A DNA stretch of 64,000 nucleotides from Dysosmobacter acutus (GCF_018919205.1 NZ_JAHLQN010000001.1:1240001-1304000); one strand, 5' to 3'. Positions 40,414 to 47,636 are shown, numbered from the stretch's first letter. Numbers and translations are program-made. The notes: a model not told the origin generated them from the letters alone.

Positions 40414-40827
40414 ATGCGCCTGATTATTCTGTCAGAAAAATTCTATGATGAATATGGGCAGTGTCCTGAGATTTTGCAGAAAAAGACGCGGCCCTATGTG
40501 TGCCTGGAGGTAAAGATTCGTTCCAGCACCTTTGCTATCCCATTCCGGCATCATATTCGACATAAGCACGCATTTTTCACTTGTGGAGAGTGTGGACTGG
40601 ACTATACGAAAGCTGTCGTTATCCGGGACAAAAGCTACATATCGGCGGAGTGCCCAAGAGTTGAGCAGGCGGAGTTCAATGCGCTGAAAGGCATGGATAG
40701 CCGGGTCAGAAAGGGTCTGGCCGATTATATAGCGCTGTACAAAAAGGCGTCACGGTACAAAGAGAATCGGCACTATGCGAACATTTTGCAATGCAGTGCG
40801 CTGCAGTATTTTGAAGAGTACATCTGA
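40414..40827 (+). CDS. Type III toxin, TenpN/CptN-like endoribonuclease
   Basis: The 137-residue protein has the conserved pattern of TenpN/CptN (ToxN superfamily) toxins. It starts with MRLIILSEKFYDEYGQCPEI and RPYVCLEVKI. The FAIPFRHHIRHKHAF core and GLDYTKAVVI follow, with a C-terminal ending similar to CSALQYFEEYI. These enzymes cleave RNA and are held inactive by their repeat RNA. AAGGAGAAGCT precedes the ATG. The promoter, tandem repeats and terminator directly upstream complete the locus. In a prophage it could act in abortive infection against other phages or in prophage maintenance. Confidence 0.88.
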   Translation: MRLIILSEKFYDEYGQCPEILQKKTRPYVCLEVKIRSSTFAIPFRHHIRHKHAFFTCGECGLDYTKAVVIRDKSYISAECPRVEQAEFNALKGMDSRVRKGLADYIALYKKASRYKENRHYANILQCSALQYFEEYI

Positions 40828-40848
40828 CGACCAACAAAGGAGCGCAAC

Positions 40849-40902
40849 ATGAAACTGTCCAAAGCTAAAAAACCGCTGTCTGCCAACTGGAACATCATGT
40901 GA
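40849..40902 (+). CDS. Very short ORF (17 aa), possible leader or remnant
   Basis: AAAGGAGCGCAAC precedes a 17-codon frame, MKLSKAKKPLSANWNIM. It may be the left-over 5' end of a lost gene. Evidence is only the ribosome site. Confidence 0.25.
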   Translation: MKLSKAKKPLSANWNIM

Positions 40903-40935
40903 TAGTGAAAAGTTGTAAATAAGTGCCGCGACCCG

Positions 40936-40970
40936 CCTTGCATCTCAAACCAATAAATCGAGATGCAAGG
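40936..40970 (+). promoter_or_regulatory. Hairpin overlapping a ribosome binding site
   Basis: CCTTGCATCTC (40936-40946) pairs with GAGATGCAAGG (40960-40970). The 3' arm contains the first bases of the Shine-Dalgarno AAGGAGAG of the 40982 gene, so folding would limit its translation. Confidence 0.6.
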
Positions 40971-40981
40971 AGAGAACATCC

Positions 40982-41167
40982 ATGGAAGAAGAACAACTGT
41001 TTGCATTTATGCAGGCAACGGAGCAAGCCGCTTCCCGGGGTTGCTGCCAGGATGGTAAGAAGCATCCCTTCCGCTGTCCACTGTGCGGCGGGATTGCAAC
41101 CGTATGTGCAGGGCGCGGGCGCTCAGGAAGCATGTGCAGGCACTGTAAAATTATGGCGTTGAAATAA
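40982..41167 (+). CDS. Small zinc-ribbon phage protein
   Basis: The 61-residue protein has Cys pairs CPLCGG and CRHCK. AAGGAGAG lies 8 bases before ATG inside a hairpin. It is of unknown function. Confidence 0.6.
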   Translation: MEEEQLFAFMQATEQAASRGCCQDGKKHPFRCPLCGGIATVCAGRGRSGSMCRHCKIMALK

Positions 41168-41168
41168 G

Positions 41169-41211
41169 CGGAAAAAATAAAAACCGCCCCGGTGCTGGAA
41201 CACCGGAGCGG
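41169..41211 (-). terminator. Leftward terminator upstream of the integrase
   Basis: The stem CCGCCCCGGTG / CACCGGAGCGG with one mismatch runs, on the minus strand, into TTTTTATTTTTT. It fits a leftward transcript, yet no minus-strand gene lies to its right for 6 kb. Confidence 0.75.
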
Positions 41212-41300
41212 CATACCACACCCCGCAGAACGACCAAGAACCACAAGGGGGCAGTCTCATTATACCTGCCTCCTTCACAAAACGCAAGGAGGTTTATTTT

Positions 41301-42410
41301 ATGGCAAATGCAAAAAAAGCAAAGTACTATCAGAGGCCGGACGGGCTGTTCGAGAGCATCCGCACCATTGGCGGCAAGCGGGTGGCCTTCCGGGCCAAGA
41401 CATGCAGGGAGGTGGACCGCAAAATTCTGGAATACCGGGAGGAACAGGCCGTAGGCCGAACCTACGCCCAAGTCCTGGAGGACTGGTGGCGCCAGAAAGA
41501 ACCGGAGTGGGCACCCTCCAGCGCCAGCGCCTACCTCAGGGCCTTCCGCCGGGTGAAGGAGGCCCTTGGGCCGCTCCGCATTCGGGAAATGCGGCCATTG
41601 GATGCTGTGCGCTACTTGAGCGCAATGAAGGACCATGGATACCGTTCCGGTACCGTGGGGTTGGATCTATCCGTCCTGAAGATGTCCTGCAGCTGGGCCG
41701 TGATCCACGGAGACGTAGATATTAATCCTTGCGCGGAGGTAAGGCAGCCCAAGGGGCTCTATGCAAAAAAGCGGATGCCATTGACGGACGAACAAATCGC
41801 CGCCGTGACCAGCTGCCGCACCGGCGAATGGTGGCTTCTTGGACTAATGCTGCTCTACACCGGCTGCCGCCGCGGCGAGCTGCTGGCCCTGCGCTACGAG
41901 GACATCGACCGCAAGGCCAAGCGTATCCACATCCGCAAGAAGCTCTCTTACGTCAACGGCAACATTCCCGTCGTGGAGGATCACACCAAGTCGGAGGCCG
42001 GGATGCGGGACATCCTGCTGCTGCCGATCCTGGACGACGCGATTCCCCGGGACAGGATCGGCCTCATCTTCCACGAGCCGGACGGTTCGCCTCTGAAGAT
42101 GGCCACCATGGCCCGAATCTGGAAACAATACTGCCGTCAACTTGGATTCGTGGAATATGAAGAGCTGCCTTGCAGGGACGGAACGCTCCGCAGGAAGGAA
42201 ACTTTCCCGGTCACGCCACACTGCTTCCGCCACACCTTCGCCACCATCTGCTTCGAGGCCGGCATCGACCCAAAAAGCACGGCGGCCATGCTGGGACACG
42301 CCGACGAGGGGTTGACGCTCCAGCTCTACACTCACCTGAGCGCCCAGCACAAGGCCTCTGAGTCCGAAAAGCTTGCCGCCTATGTGGAGCGGGTTGAGGC
42401 CGGCTCGTAA
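41301..42410 (+). CDS. int: Tyrosine integrase
   Basis: The 369-residue phage integrase has a short arm-binding start and a SAM-like core-binding domain (about 55-155), then the catalytic domain. Catalytic residues are Arg in TGCRRGELLAL, His and Arg in TPHCFRHTFAT, His in LGHADEGLTL and Tyr in QLYTHL. CAAGGAGGTTTATTTT precedes the ATG. Phage attP sites usually lie next to int. Here the 3' side holds the Microviridae fragment and the right inversion breakpoint, so the former attL may be near. Confidence 0.95.
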   Translation: MANAKKAKYYQRPDGLFESIRTIGGKRVAFRAKTCREVDRKILEYREEQAVGRTYAQVLEDWWRQKEPEWAPSSASAYLRAFRRVKEALGPLRIREMRPLDAVRYLSAMKDHGYRSGTVGLDLSVLKMSCSWAVIHGDVDINPCAEVRQPKGLYAKKRMPLTDEQIAAVTSCRTGEWWLLGLMLLYTGCRRGELLALRYEDIDRKAKRIHIRKKLSYVNGNIPVVEDHTKSEAGMRDILLLPILDDAIPRDRIGLIFHEPDGSPLKMATMARIWKQYCRQLGFVEYEELPCRDGTLRRKETFPVTPHCFRHTFATICFEAGIDPKSTAAMLGHADEGLTLQLYTHLSAQHKASESEKLAAYVERVEAGS

Positions 42411-42560
42411 CTGTGTATTTTCTGTGTAGATTGTTGATGCAAAGCTTTGCGGGAATTTACACGAATCCGTTTCGGGCAAATCGCCTGCGCCCATTGGTAT
42501 CGCTGCATTTCCGTGCAGAGCGTTGCAAGAGTGTGCAGATTGCGGCGGAGAGGGTTTAAT
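42411..42560 (+). other. Candidate att region after int
   Basis: The 150 bases between int and the VP2 fragment hold small inverted repeats (GCAAAGCTTTGC; CTGCA...TGCAG) and GTGTA repeats that could be integrase arm sites. No core sequence can be defined without the other attachment site. Confidence 0.35.
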
Positions 42561-43163
42561 ATGTCCAATACTGCTCATCAGCGTGAGGTAAAGGATTTAC
42601 AAGCTGCCGGTTTGAATCCTGTCTTGTCAGCTATGGGAGGTAACGGCGCCGCCGTTACCTCCGGAGCTACAGCTTCTGGTGTTACTTCTTCCGGTGATAA
42701 AGGTCAGGTCGATACATCTGCCAATTCAGCTATTGTTTCTCTGCTCGCTTCAATGCTGAATGCGCAGAATCAGTTGGAGATCAGCCGTAATAACGCCCAG
42801 GCTAATCTTGCTGTAGCCGACAAGTATAATGCTATGTCAGAGATCGTTGCTGGTATTAACGCCAATGCTACCCTCGGAGCTGCTGGCATTCATGCTGGTG
42901 CCACTCGCGATGCAGCTGCCATGTCCTCAGCTGCGACCAGGTATGCGTCGGATAATGCCCGTGCTGCCTCTCAGTATTCATCTGATACTCAGAAGTATCT
43001 TACTGAAAAGTATCCTTCTTCTAAGTATCAGTTTGGCTCTAAAGTTCTGAATGATATTTTAGGTGAAAATGCTCTTTCTGATATTGGTCAATCTGCTAAG
43101 AGCTTGTGGAATCGCATTACTGGTAATACCCGTATGGATACGAGTTCAGCTGGAAGAAGGTGA
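42561..43163 (+). pseudogene. Microviridae VP2 (DNA pilot/minor capsid) fragment
   Basis: The 200-residue frame begins with SNTAHQREVKDLQAAGLNPV, the hallmark of gokushovirus VP2 proteins. A Gly/Ala/Ser-rich stretch and a long helical region follow (SMLNAQNQLEISRNNAQANL). In intact VP2 proteins this motif is preceded by about 50 or more residues with a hydrophobic Gly-rich segment, which are missing here. Codon use is T-rich at third positions, unlike the GC-rich neighbours. No VP1 or VP4 gene is seen, so it is a piece of an ssDNA phage captured beside the integrase. Confidence 0.85.
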
Positions 43164-43167
43164 TTTC

Positions 43168-43329
43168 TTGGATGTTCTTTTAGGTTTGCTCATTGTCTTC
43201 TTGGTTCTTTGTCCCGGTGTTTTTCTTTGGATTTTTGGGATTCGTTTGTTGTTGTTGGCTTCAAAGGCTTTGAAGATTTATATTAGAGAGCATACTTATT
43301 ATGATGATGAACAGCAGGGACAGGAATAG
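43168..43329 (+). CDS. Small membrane protein after VP2
   Basis: A 53-codon frame starts at TTG five bases after the VP2 stop, with GAAGAAGGTG upstream. It has one long hydrophobic segment (LLGLLIVFLVLCPGVFLWIF) and a charged tail. It shares the T-rich composition of the VP2 fragment and may come from the same small phage. Confidence 0.4.
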   Translation: MDVLLGLLIVFLVLCPGVFLWIFGIRLLLLASKALKIYIREHTYYDDEQQGQE

Positions 43330-43501
43330 CTCTGCTATTACTGTCTTTGCTGTTGCAGCCAAGCGTGAGCGCGGCCAGCGATGACGAGAAAGTTGATCCG
43401 CACAGTTACCCTCTTGATGTAACTGTGCGGAGTGACACCTAACAACATGCTTTTGCAAGTTTTGGTGGAGCTATTACTGTTTGTACTTTGTAAAGCGTGG
43501 G
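43330..43501. other. Non-coding junction zone with 13-bp hairpin
   Basis: TCCGCACAGTTAC / GTAACTGTGCGGA (43397-43431) is a perfect stem with a 9-base loop. GCTATTACTGT occurs twice (43334-43344, 43470-43480). On the reverse strand a frame is open from 43504 to about 43338 and would extend the secreted-protein gene at 30626 if the segment is inverted. On the plus strand a signal-peptide-like frame (ALLLLSLLLQPSVSAA) exists but has no start codon. Confidence 0.5.
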
Positions 43502-43858
43502 TATGAGTGGAATAAGTATGGCGGAAGAGGAATCACGATGTGCGATGAGTGGCGGAATAGTTTTGAAACATTCCAAACATGGGCGCTTGCGAACGGCTAT
43601 CAAGACCATCTCTCCATAGACAGAATTGATGTAAATGGAAACTATTGCCCTGAAAATTGTAGATGGGCAACGGTTTATGAGCAAAACAACAATAAGCGCA
43701 CAAGTAGATACCTTTCTTACAATGGCGAAACCAAGACCATCAGGGAATTTGCGGATAAATATGGGCTGGCTTATTCTTGCCTTTACGAACGGTTAAGGCT
43801 TGGATGGAACGTGGAGGATGCCCTACTTACACCGCCAAAGAGGAGGGATTTGGCATGA
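43481..43858 (+). pseudogene. 3' half of the split HNH/AP2-type gene
   Basis: From TAT at 43502 the frame reads EWNKYGGRGITMCDEW, then SIDRIDVNGNYCPENCRWAT and a C-terminal DNA-binding tail of repeat type (GETKTIREFADKYGLAY). It has no proper start; the preceding codons come from another sequence. The full-size relative at 44044 shows what the missing start should look like. It ends in ATGA with the next gene, so the operon is otherwise intact. Confidence 0.78.
43502..43504. other. Right breakpoint of the proposed inversion
   Basis: TAT here matches ATA at 30771-30773. To the left lies the Microviridae/secreted-gene sequence, to the right the 3' half of the HNH gene. Confidence 0.6.
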
Positions 43859-44040
43859 CAAATGCCCAGAAAATCCGGTCCATAAGCGACGAGGAGATGG
43901 CTTCATTCCTCCTGTTTTTCGTGCCGACTATATTTGACAAGGCAATGTATACAGGTGTTTCGGGAAAGTACGACGTATCCGCAGAAGATGCGATCAGAAA
44001 AAATTTGGCCTGGCTCACCCAGCCCGCGCAGGAGGAATAG
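43855..44040 (+). CDS. Small phage protein, unknown
   Basis: The 61-residue protein starts MTNAQKIRSISDEEMASFLL and resembles short phage proteins found beside HNH genes in clostridial phages. GAGGAGGGATTTGGC precedes the ATG, which overlaps the previous stop. Confidence 0.65.
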   Translation: MTNAQKIRSISDEEMASFLLFFVPTIFDKAMYTGVSGKYDVSAEDAIRKNLAWLTQPAQEE

Positions 44041-44043
44041 ACG

Positions 44044-44466
44044 ATGAACGTCAACAAAACAAGACTATATGTCGTTTGGAAAAATATGAAAGCACGTTGT
44101 TACAATCGCAATAGGCCTGATTATAAATATTATGGGGCAAAAGGCATTACTGTCTGCGATGAATGGCAGACATATGGAAACTTTGAGATATGGGCTAAGC
44201 AAAACGGATATGACGATAATTTGACTATTGATAGAATTGATGTTCTGCGGGGATATGAGCCGAGTAATTGCCGTTGGATTCCATTTTCAGAGCAACGAGA
44301 AAACACAACACAGGCAAGAAGAGTTACCATCAACGGAAAAACACAGACCCTAAAAGCGTGGTGTATTGAGTACGGGATTAGCTACAACATGGTTATCATG
44401 CGCGTGCATAGAGGGGTTGATATTGTTTCTGCCTTATTGATGCCAAGCAGGAAAGGGTCGAAATGA
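44044..44466 (+). CDS. HNH/AP2-type homing-endonuclease-like protein
   Basis: The 140-residue protein has the core RCYNRNRPDYKYYGAKGIT, VCDEW and LTIDRIDVLRGYEPSNCRWI, plus a C-terminal repeat tail with TQTLKAWCIEYGIS. It is the same family as the split gene just upstream but lacks the N-terminal zinc domain. Such proteins bind and may nick DNA; many are free-standing homing endonucleases. AGGAGGAATAG precedes it. Confidence 0.8.
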   Translation: MNVNKTRLYVVWKNMKARCYNRNRPDYKYYGAKGITVCDEWQTYGNFEIWAKQNGYDDNLTIDRIDVLRGYEPSNCRWIPFSEQRENTTQARRVTINGKTQTLKAWCIEYGISYNMVIMRVHRGVDIVSALLMPSRKGSK

Positions 44467-44933
44467 ATAGATTGACCATGTGGCACGATGGATGCCATGC
44501 AATTTGCACTGATGACGACTGTTCGTCTGAACGATGCCCATTCGCTGATGCTCCGTGTGAGCGTGTGCAAGATGTGATTGACCGCCTCGCCGCCTACGAG
44601 GACGCCATCCCGTTTGCCGATCTTCCCCGCGCCGCAGAGCTGGTCAAGGCGGAGAAGGAGGGACGGTGCAAAATTCCTTCATGTGGTGAGACGGTATTTG
44701 TTCTAACCGATTCCTGCTGGTGGACAGCAAATCTCAAAGTGGAAGAAATTATTGAGTGTCGGGTAAAAACGCACAGGTTGACCAAAAAGGGAGAAGTCAA
44801 ATTCTCTGTAGATGGAATCTGGAAAAGCGGACATCCCTACAAGGCCTCTTTTGGGGCAACATCAATTGGCAAAACCGTTTTTCTTACCCGCGCCGAGGCA
44901 GAGGCGGCTTTGGGAGGTGGAGAGAATGGATAA
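44463..44933 (+). CDS. Phage protein, unknown
   Basis: The 156-residue protein starts with a Cys-rich segment (CTDDDCSSERCPFADAPC) followed by VQDVIDRLAAYED, a pattern common in clostridial phage proteins. A beta-rich C-terminal half follows. The start overlaps the HNH stop (ATGA). Confidence 0.65.
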   Translation: MNRLTMWHDGCHAICTDDDCSSERCPFADAPCERVQDVIDRLAAYEDAIPFADLPRAAELVKAEKEGRCKIPSCGETVFVLTDSCWWTANLKVEEIIECRVKTHRLTKKGEVKFSVDGIWKSGHPYKASFGATSIGKTVFLTRAEAEAALGGGENG

Positions 44934-45084
44934 GGACTACACCGATATGACATTGTCCGAACGCCTGCGCTGGTGGGCGGAAAATTGTGACAGATGCAAT
45001 TATGGCTGTCAAGTAAAATCGCTGTTGTTAATGGCATCCGATAAGCTGGCATCCCAGGAAGGAGCGGAGCATGACGGAGATTGA
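44926..45084 (+). CDS. Small phage protein (52 aa)
   Basis: The 52-residue protein reads MTLSERLRWWAENC after a short start and has three Cys in CDRCNYGC. GGAGGTGGAGAG precedes the ATG. It overlaps both neighbours. Confidence 0.55.
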   Translation: MDKDYTDMTLSERLRWWAENCDRCNYGCQVKSLLLMASDKLASQEGAEHDGD

Positions 45085-45319
45085 GAAAGCGGTCATAGCC
45101 TTTGAGCGCATGGCAGGCAGCGGAATTTGCACGGAATCCGACAAGGTTGCCCTTGCCGCCCTCCGTGAGAAGCAGGAGCGGGAGAAGGGGTGCGATTTCT
45201 GCCGAAAAGAATTGGATGATTACCCGTACATTAATGCCTGCGGAGATTGCGATTCCAGCGGTACGGTCTACACGCCAGCGTTTTGCCCAATCTGTGGCCG
45301 CCCGCTGAGCGAAACATAA
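45071..45319 (+). CDS. Small phage zinc-ribbon protein
   Basis: The 82-residue protein has CDFCRKE, CGDCDS and CPICGRPL, probably one or two zinc sites. AGGAGCGGAGC precedes the ATG. Confidence 0.6.
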   Translation: MTEIEKAVIAFERMAGSGICTESDKVALAALREKQEREKGCDFCRKELDDYPYINACGDCDSSGTVYTPAFCPICGRPLSET

Positions 45320-45350
45320 CGTCCGGCCTGAGCCGGGGGAGGGGAAAATA

Positions 45351-45539
45351 ATGAGCCTTACAATTATGGAAGTTTTGTATAACGCACAGTATAACCTTTG
45401 CAACGCCGCAATTCCAATTCAAATCGAAATTGGGAAAGAGCAGCTAAATAACGCAATTTTGGCTCTCGAAAGCGGAAAGAGCCTCAATGATATTTTTGAA
45501 GAAGCTGACGTGCTCCGGAAGGATTCCCAACATGGATGA
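45351..45539 (+). CDS. Small phage protein (62 aa)
   Basis: The helical 62-residue protein has no recognised motif. GGGGAGGGGAAAATA precedes the ATG. It overlaps the next gene. Confidence 0.5.
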   Translation: MSLTIMEVLYNAQYNLCNAAIPIQIEIGKEQLNNAILALESGKSLNDIFEEADVLRKDSQHG

Positions 45540-45804
45540 CCTGATCAGCCGGGAGGCGCTTTTAGCACATTTGTTCAGCAAGCAGGACGAGCCGTTAGAC
45601 ATTATGAAGGAAATAGCGAAGTTTCCCGCCGTGGACGCAGTGCCGGTGGTACACGGGCGGTGGATTGCCTTCAGAGGCGGGGTTGATAAGCAATGCTCTG
45701 AATGTAACTGGGGAACAGACTATAATATTCCGAGAAACTATTGTCCCAACTGCGGCACTCGTATGGACCTGCCGGAGGGAGAGGAGGAGCGCCACGATAA
45801 GTAA
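45532..45804 (+). CDS. Small phage zinc-ribbon protein
   Basis: This 90-residue protein starts DDLISREALLAHL and has the AVDAVPVVHGRWI motif common in clostridial phage proteins. A zinc ribbon of CSECNW and YCPNCGTRM follows. Confidence 0.7.
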   Translation: MDDLISREALLAHLFSKQDEPLDIMKEIAKFPAVDAVPVVHGRWIAFRGGVDKQCSECNWGTDYNIPRNYCPNCGTRMDLPEGEEERHDK

Positions 45805-46006
45805 GTGGATCAGCGTCAAGGAAAGACTGCCGGGATGCGGAGAGCGTGTACTTGCCACAGACGGCACATTTGTTGGTGAGGCATATCGGACAAGCGCAAA
45901 AAGCTGGTATCGGATGAGTGGCTTTGCGTGGCGGGATGCGTTAGGGACTATCGTCACCCACTGGATGCCCCTGCCGGAGCCGCCGAAGGAGGACGACCAT
46001 GGATAA
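45797..46006 (+). CDS. DUF551 protein with apparent ATA start
   Basis: The frame reads SKWISVKERLPGCGERVLAT then WYRMSGFAWRD, THWMPLPEPP: a DUF551 domain. Family members begin with Met exactly where this frame has ATA (45797). AGGAGG lies 10 bases upstream and no ATG, GTG or TTG is available in frame nearby. It is either a rare start codon or a recent start-codon loss. Confidence 0.6.
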   Translation: MSKWISVKERLPGCGERVLATDGTFVGEAYRTSAKSWYRMSGFAWRDALGTIVTHWMPLPEPPKEDDHG

Positions 46007-46187
46007 GCAGTACAAGCCCAGCGGTTCCATTGGGTGCATGAAATACCTTTGGGACAATCCCATAACAGGGCGGACGTGGTGCCAGTGCGGTCATTGTGGG
46101 AATAAGGTTTCCAGAAAAGCTGATACTTGCCGGCACTGTGGCGCACATTTTCAAAATATGAAGGATGGGAAGCTGGTGCTGAAATGA
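45999..46187 (+). CDS. Small phage zinc-ribbon protein
   Basis: The 62-residue protein has WCQCGHCGN and TCRHCGAHF. GAAGGAGGACGACC precedes the ATG, which overlaps the DUF551 end. Confidence 0.6.
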   Translation: MDKQYKPSGSIGCMKYLWDNPITGRTWCQCGHCGNKVSRKADTCRHCGAHFQNMKDGKLVLK

Positions 46188-46227
46188 AATTCCGAGACCC
46201 CAAGATGGGGGAAGGGTTTGCTGGCGC

Positions 46228-46494
46228 ATGAAAAAGAAGGTTAACCCCCGCCGTCGGCCCGCAAGCCGCGCGGACGTGGAGCGGGCCAAGCGGGAGGCCC
46301 AGGAGGTGGCGATAAAGTCAGCCTGGTCTATTTTCTTCACGGTGCTGCGGGATAAGGAGGGGTATGAGCTTGATGATCTGCGCCGGGTCTGGAACGAGGT
46401 GGAGGACCTTTCCGACAGCATCGCGGGAGGCTACTGCACGGTGGCCGATCTGCGGGATGTACTCAAACAGGAGATTGGAGTGACACTCAGGTGA
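46228..46494 (+). CDS. Phage protein, unknown (88 aa)
   Basis: A basic start (KKKVNPRRRPASRADVERAK) precedes a helical domain with AWSIFFTVLRDKEGY and RRVWNEVEDLSDSI. Similar proteins are common before RusA genes in Firmicutes phages. The function is unknown. Confidence 0.65.
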   Translation: MKKKVNPRRRPASRADVERAKREAQEVAIKSAWSIFFTVLRDKEGYELDDLRRVWNEVEDLSDSIAGGYCTVADLRDVLKQEIGVTLR

Positions 46495-46691
46495 ACAGAG
46501 GAGACCGCATCATAAAGCCCATAGAGTGGATGGCAGAGAAAACAGGCTTGGGCAACCAGAGAAAAGAGAAGCGTTTGGTCGGGACGGTGGTTTACATACA
46601 CCCAAAGGGGCGGTTTTACACATTGGAGTTCAATCTGCCCCACGGCAGCTTCCGCGAAAGCTTTCCGATGGAGTTAGGAGGGGCCTCGTGA
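46491..46691 (+). CDS. Small phage protein (66 aa)
   Basis: The GTG start overlaps the preceding stop (GTGA). The protein has a beta-rich pattern with RFYTLEFNLPHGSFRESF. No family is recognised. Confidence 0.55.
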   Translation: MNRGDRIIKPIEWMAEKTGLGNQRKEKRLVGTVVYIHPKGRFYTLEFNLPHGSFRESFPMELGGAS

Positions 46692-47086
46692 GCGGCCGCG
46701 TGATCCGCTTCACCATCCCCTATCCGGCCACATCTGGCGGCAGGAAGGATTGGTGCAAGCGCTATGGCATGAACGCCCTGTACGCGGGGCTCCATTGGGC
46801 GGTTCGGAAAAAGAATGCGGATTACTGGCATGAGCTGACCCGCCTTTCCATGCAAAGGGCCGCCCTGCGCAAGGCCCCGGCGCCGTATCCGGTGAAGATC
46901 GTGTTCTATTATGATGACCGCCTGGACTGCGACAACCATGCCTACATCTCCAAGATGGTGGTGGATGGGATGAAGGGCTGGCTCATTGAGGACGACTCCC
47001 GGCGGTATGTCCGCGCGGTGGAGAACCGGTTCTGGGACGAGCCCTCCGGCGTCATTGGCGTGGAGCTGAGGGAGGTGAAGCTGTGA
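46688..47086 (+). CDS. rusA: RusA family Holliday-junction resolvase
   Basis: The 132-residue protein has the RusA signature: FTIPYPATSGG near the start and DDRLDCDNHAYISK, VVDGMKGWLIEDDS in the core, where the Asp residues bind Mg2+. It resolves Holliday junctions in phage recombination. The GTG start overlaps the previous stop. Confidence 0.9.
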   Translation: MSGRVIRFTIPYPATSGGRKDWCKRYGMNALYAGLHWAVRKKNADYWHELTRLSMQRAALRKAPAPYPVKIVFYYDDRLDCDNHAYISKMVVDGMKGWLIEDDSRRYVRAVENRFWDEPSGVIGVELREVKL

Positions 47087-47244
47087 ACGAGTGGACGCGC
47101 ATCCCCGCCCCCATGGAGCGGGAGGAGGATAGAAGGGAGCTCGCCGCTATCCTTGCCGCCGCGGGCCTTGAGGTCCGTGTGGTCCGCGAGGCAGTCAGGC
47201 CCAGGGCCTATAAGCGGTTCGTGGAGTACCGGGAGCAGGAATAG
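47083..47244 (+). CDS. Small phage protein (53 aa)
   Basis: The GTG start overlaps the RusA stop as GTGA. The product is a charged helical peptide (EREEDRRELAAILAAAG, VRPRAYKRFVEYREQE). No family is recognised. Confidence 0.55.
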   Translation: MNEWTRIPAPMEREEDRRELAAILAAAGLEVRVVREAVRPRAYKRFVEYREQE

Positions 47245-47248
47245 GAAA

Positions 47249-47269
47249 GGCGGGGCCAAAAGCCCCGCC
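47249..47269. terminator. Hairpin between convergent phage genes
   Basis: GGCGGGGC-CAAAA-GCCCCGCC is a perfect 8-bp stem between the RusA operon and a leftward membrane gene. T-tracts are short on both sides. Confidence 0.6.
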
Positions 47270-47275
47270 GGAGGA

Positions 47276-47518
47276 TCAGCCCTTGCGCGTCAGCCGCTCC
47301 GCCACATAGTAGGCAAGGGAGCTAAACATCACGATTCCCAAAATAATGGAGGATAAGCCGCCTTTTTGAGCAAAAAGCTGAACCACTGCCATCACCACTG
47401 CGGCAATGATGCCGGGCACACTCCACCCCCGGTCCCGCTCCGCACGAATCACCAGGACCAGAGGAATGCAGGAAATCCCCAAGGCAACAAGCGCTGCGCC
47501 GATTTCTTCAAGATACAT
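47276..47518 (-). CDS. Small phage membrane protein (80 aa)
   Basis: This protein has two or three hydrophobic segments (ALVALGISCIPLVLVI, IIAAVVMAVVQLF, SIILGIVMFSSLAYY). AAAAGGAGGCGG precedes the ATG at 47518. It may be an antiholin- or exclusion-type membrane protein; the function is not visible. Confidence 0.6.
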   Translation of the reverse strand: MYLEEIGAALVALGISCIPLVLVIRAERDRGWSVPGIIAAVVMAVVQLFAQKGGLSSIILGIVMFSSLAYYVAERLTRKG

Positions 47519-47636
47519 CAAACCGCCTCCTTTTCGTCAGCATACAGCATGTTCCATATCTTTGCAAGATTTTACGCCAAAATTATTTTATTCCCTACAG
47601 CCCCAACGCTTTGCCGTTCCACTGTGAATTTTCTTC

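Noticed and set aside
43063-43329. Longer 88-codon frame overlapping the end of VP2
   Set aside because: Its first 35 codons lie inside VP2. A TTG start at 43168 after a ribosome-like site is more plausible.
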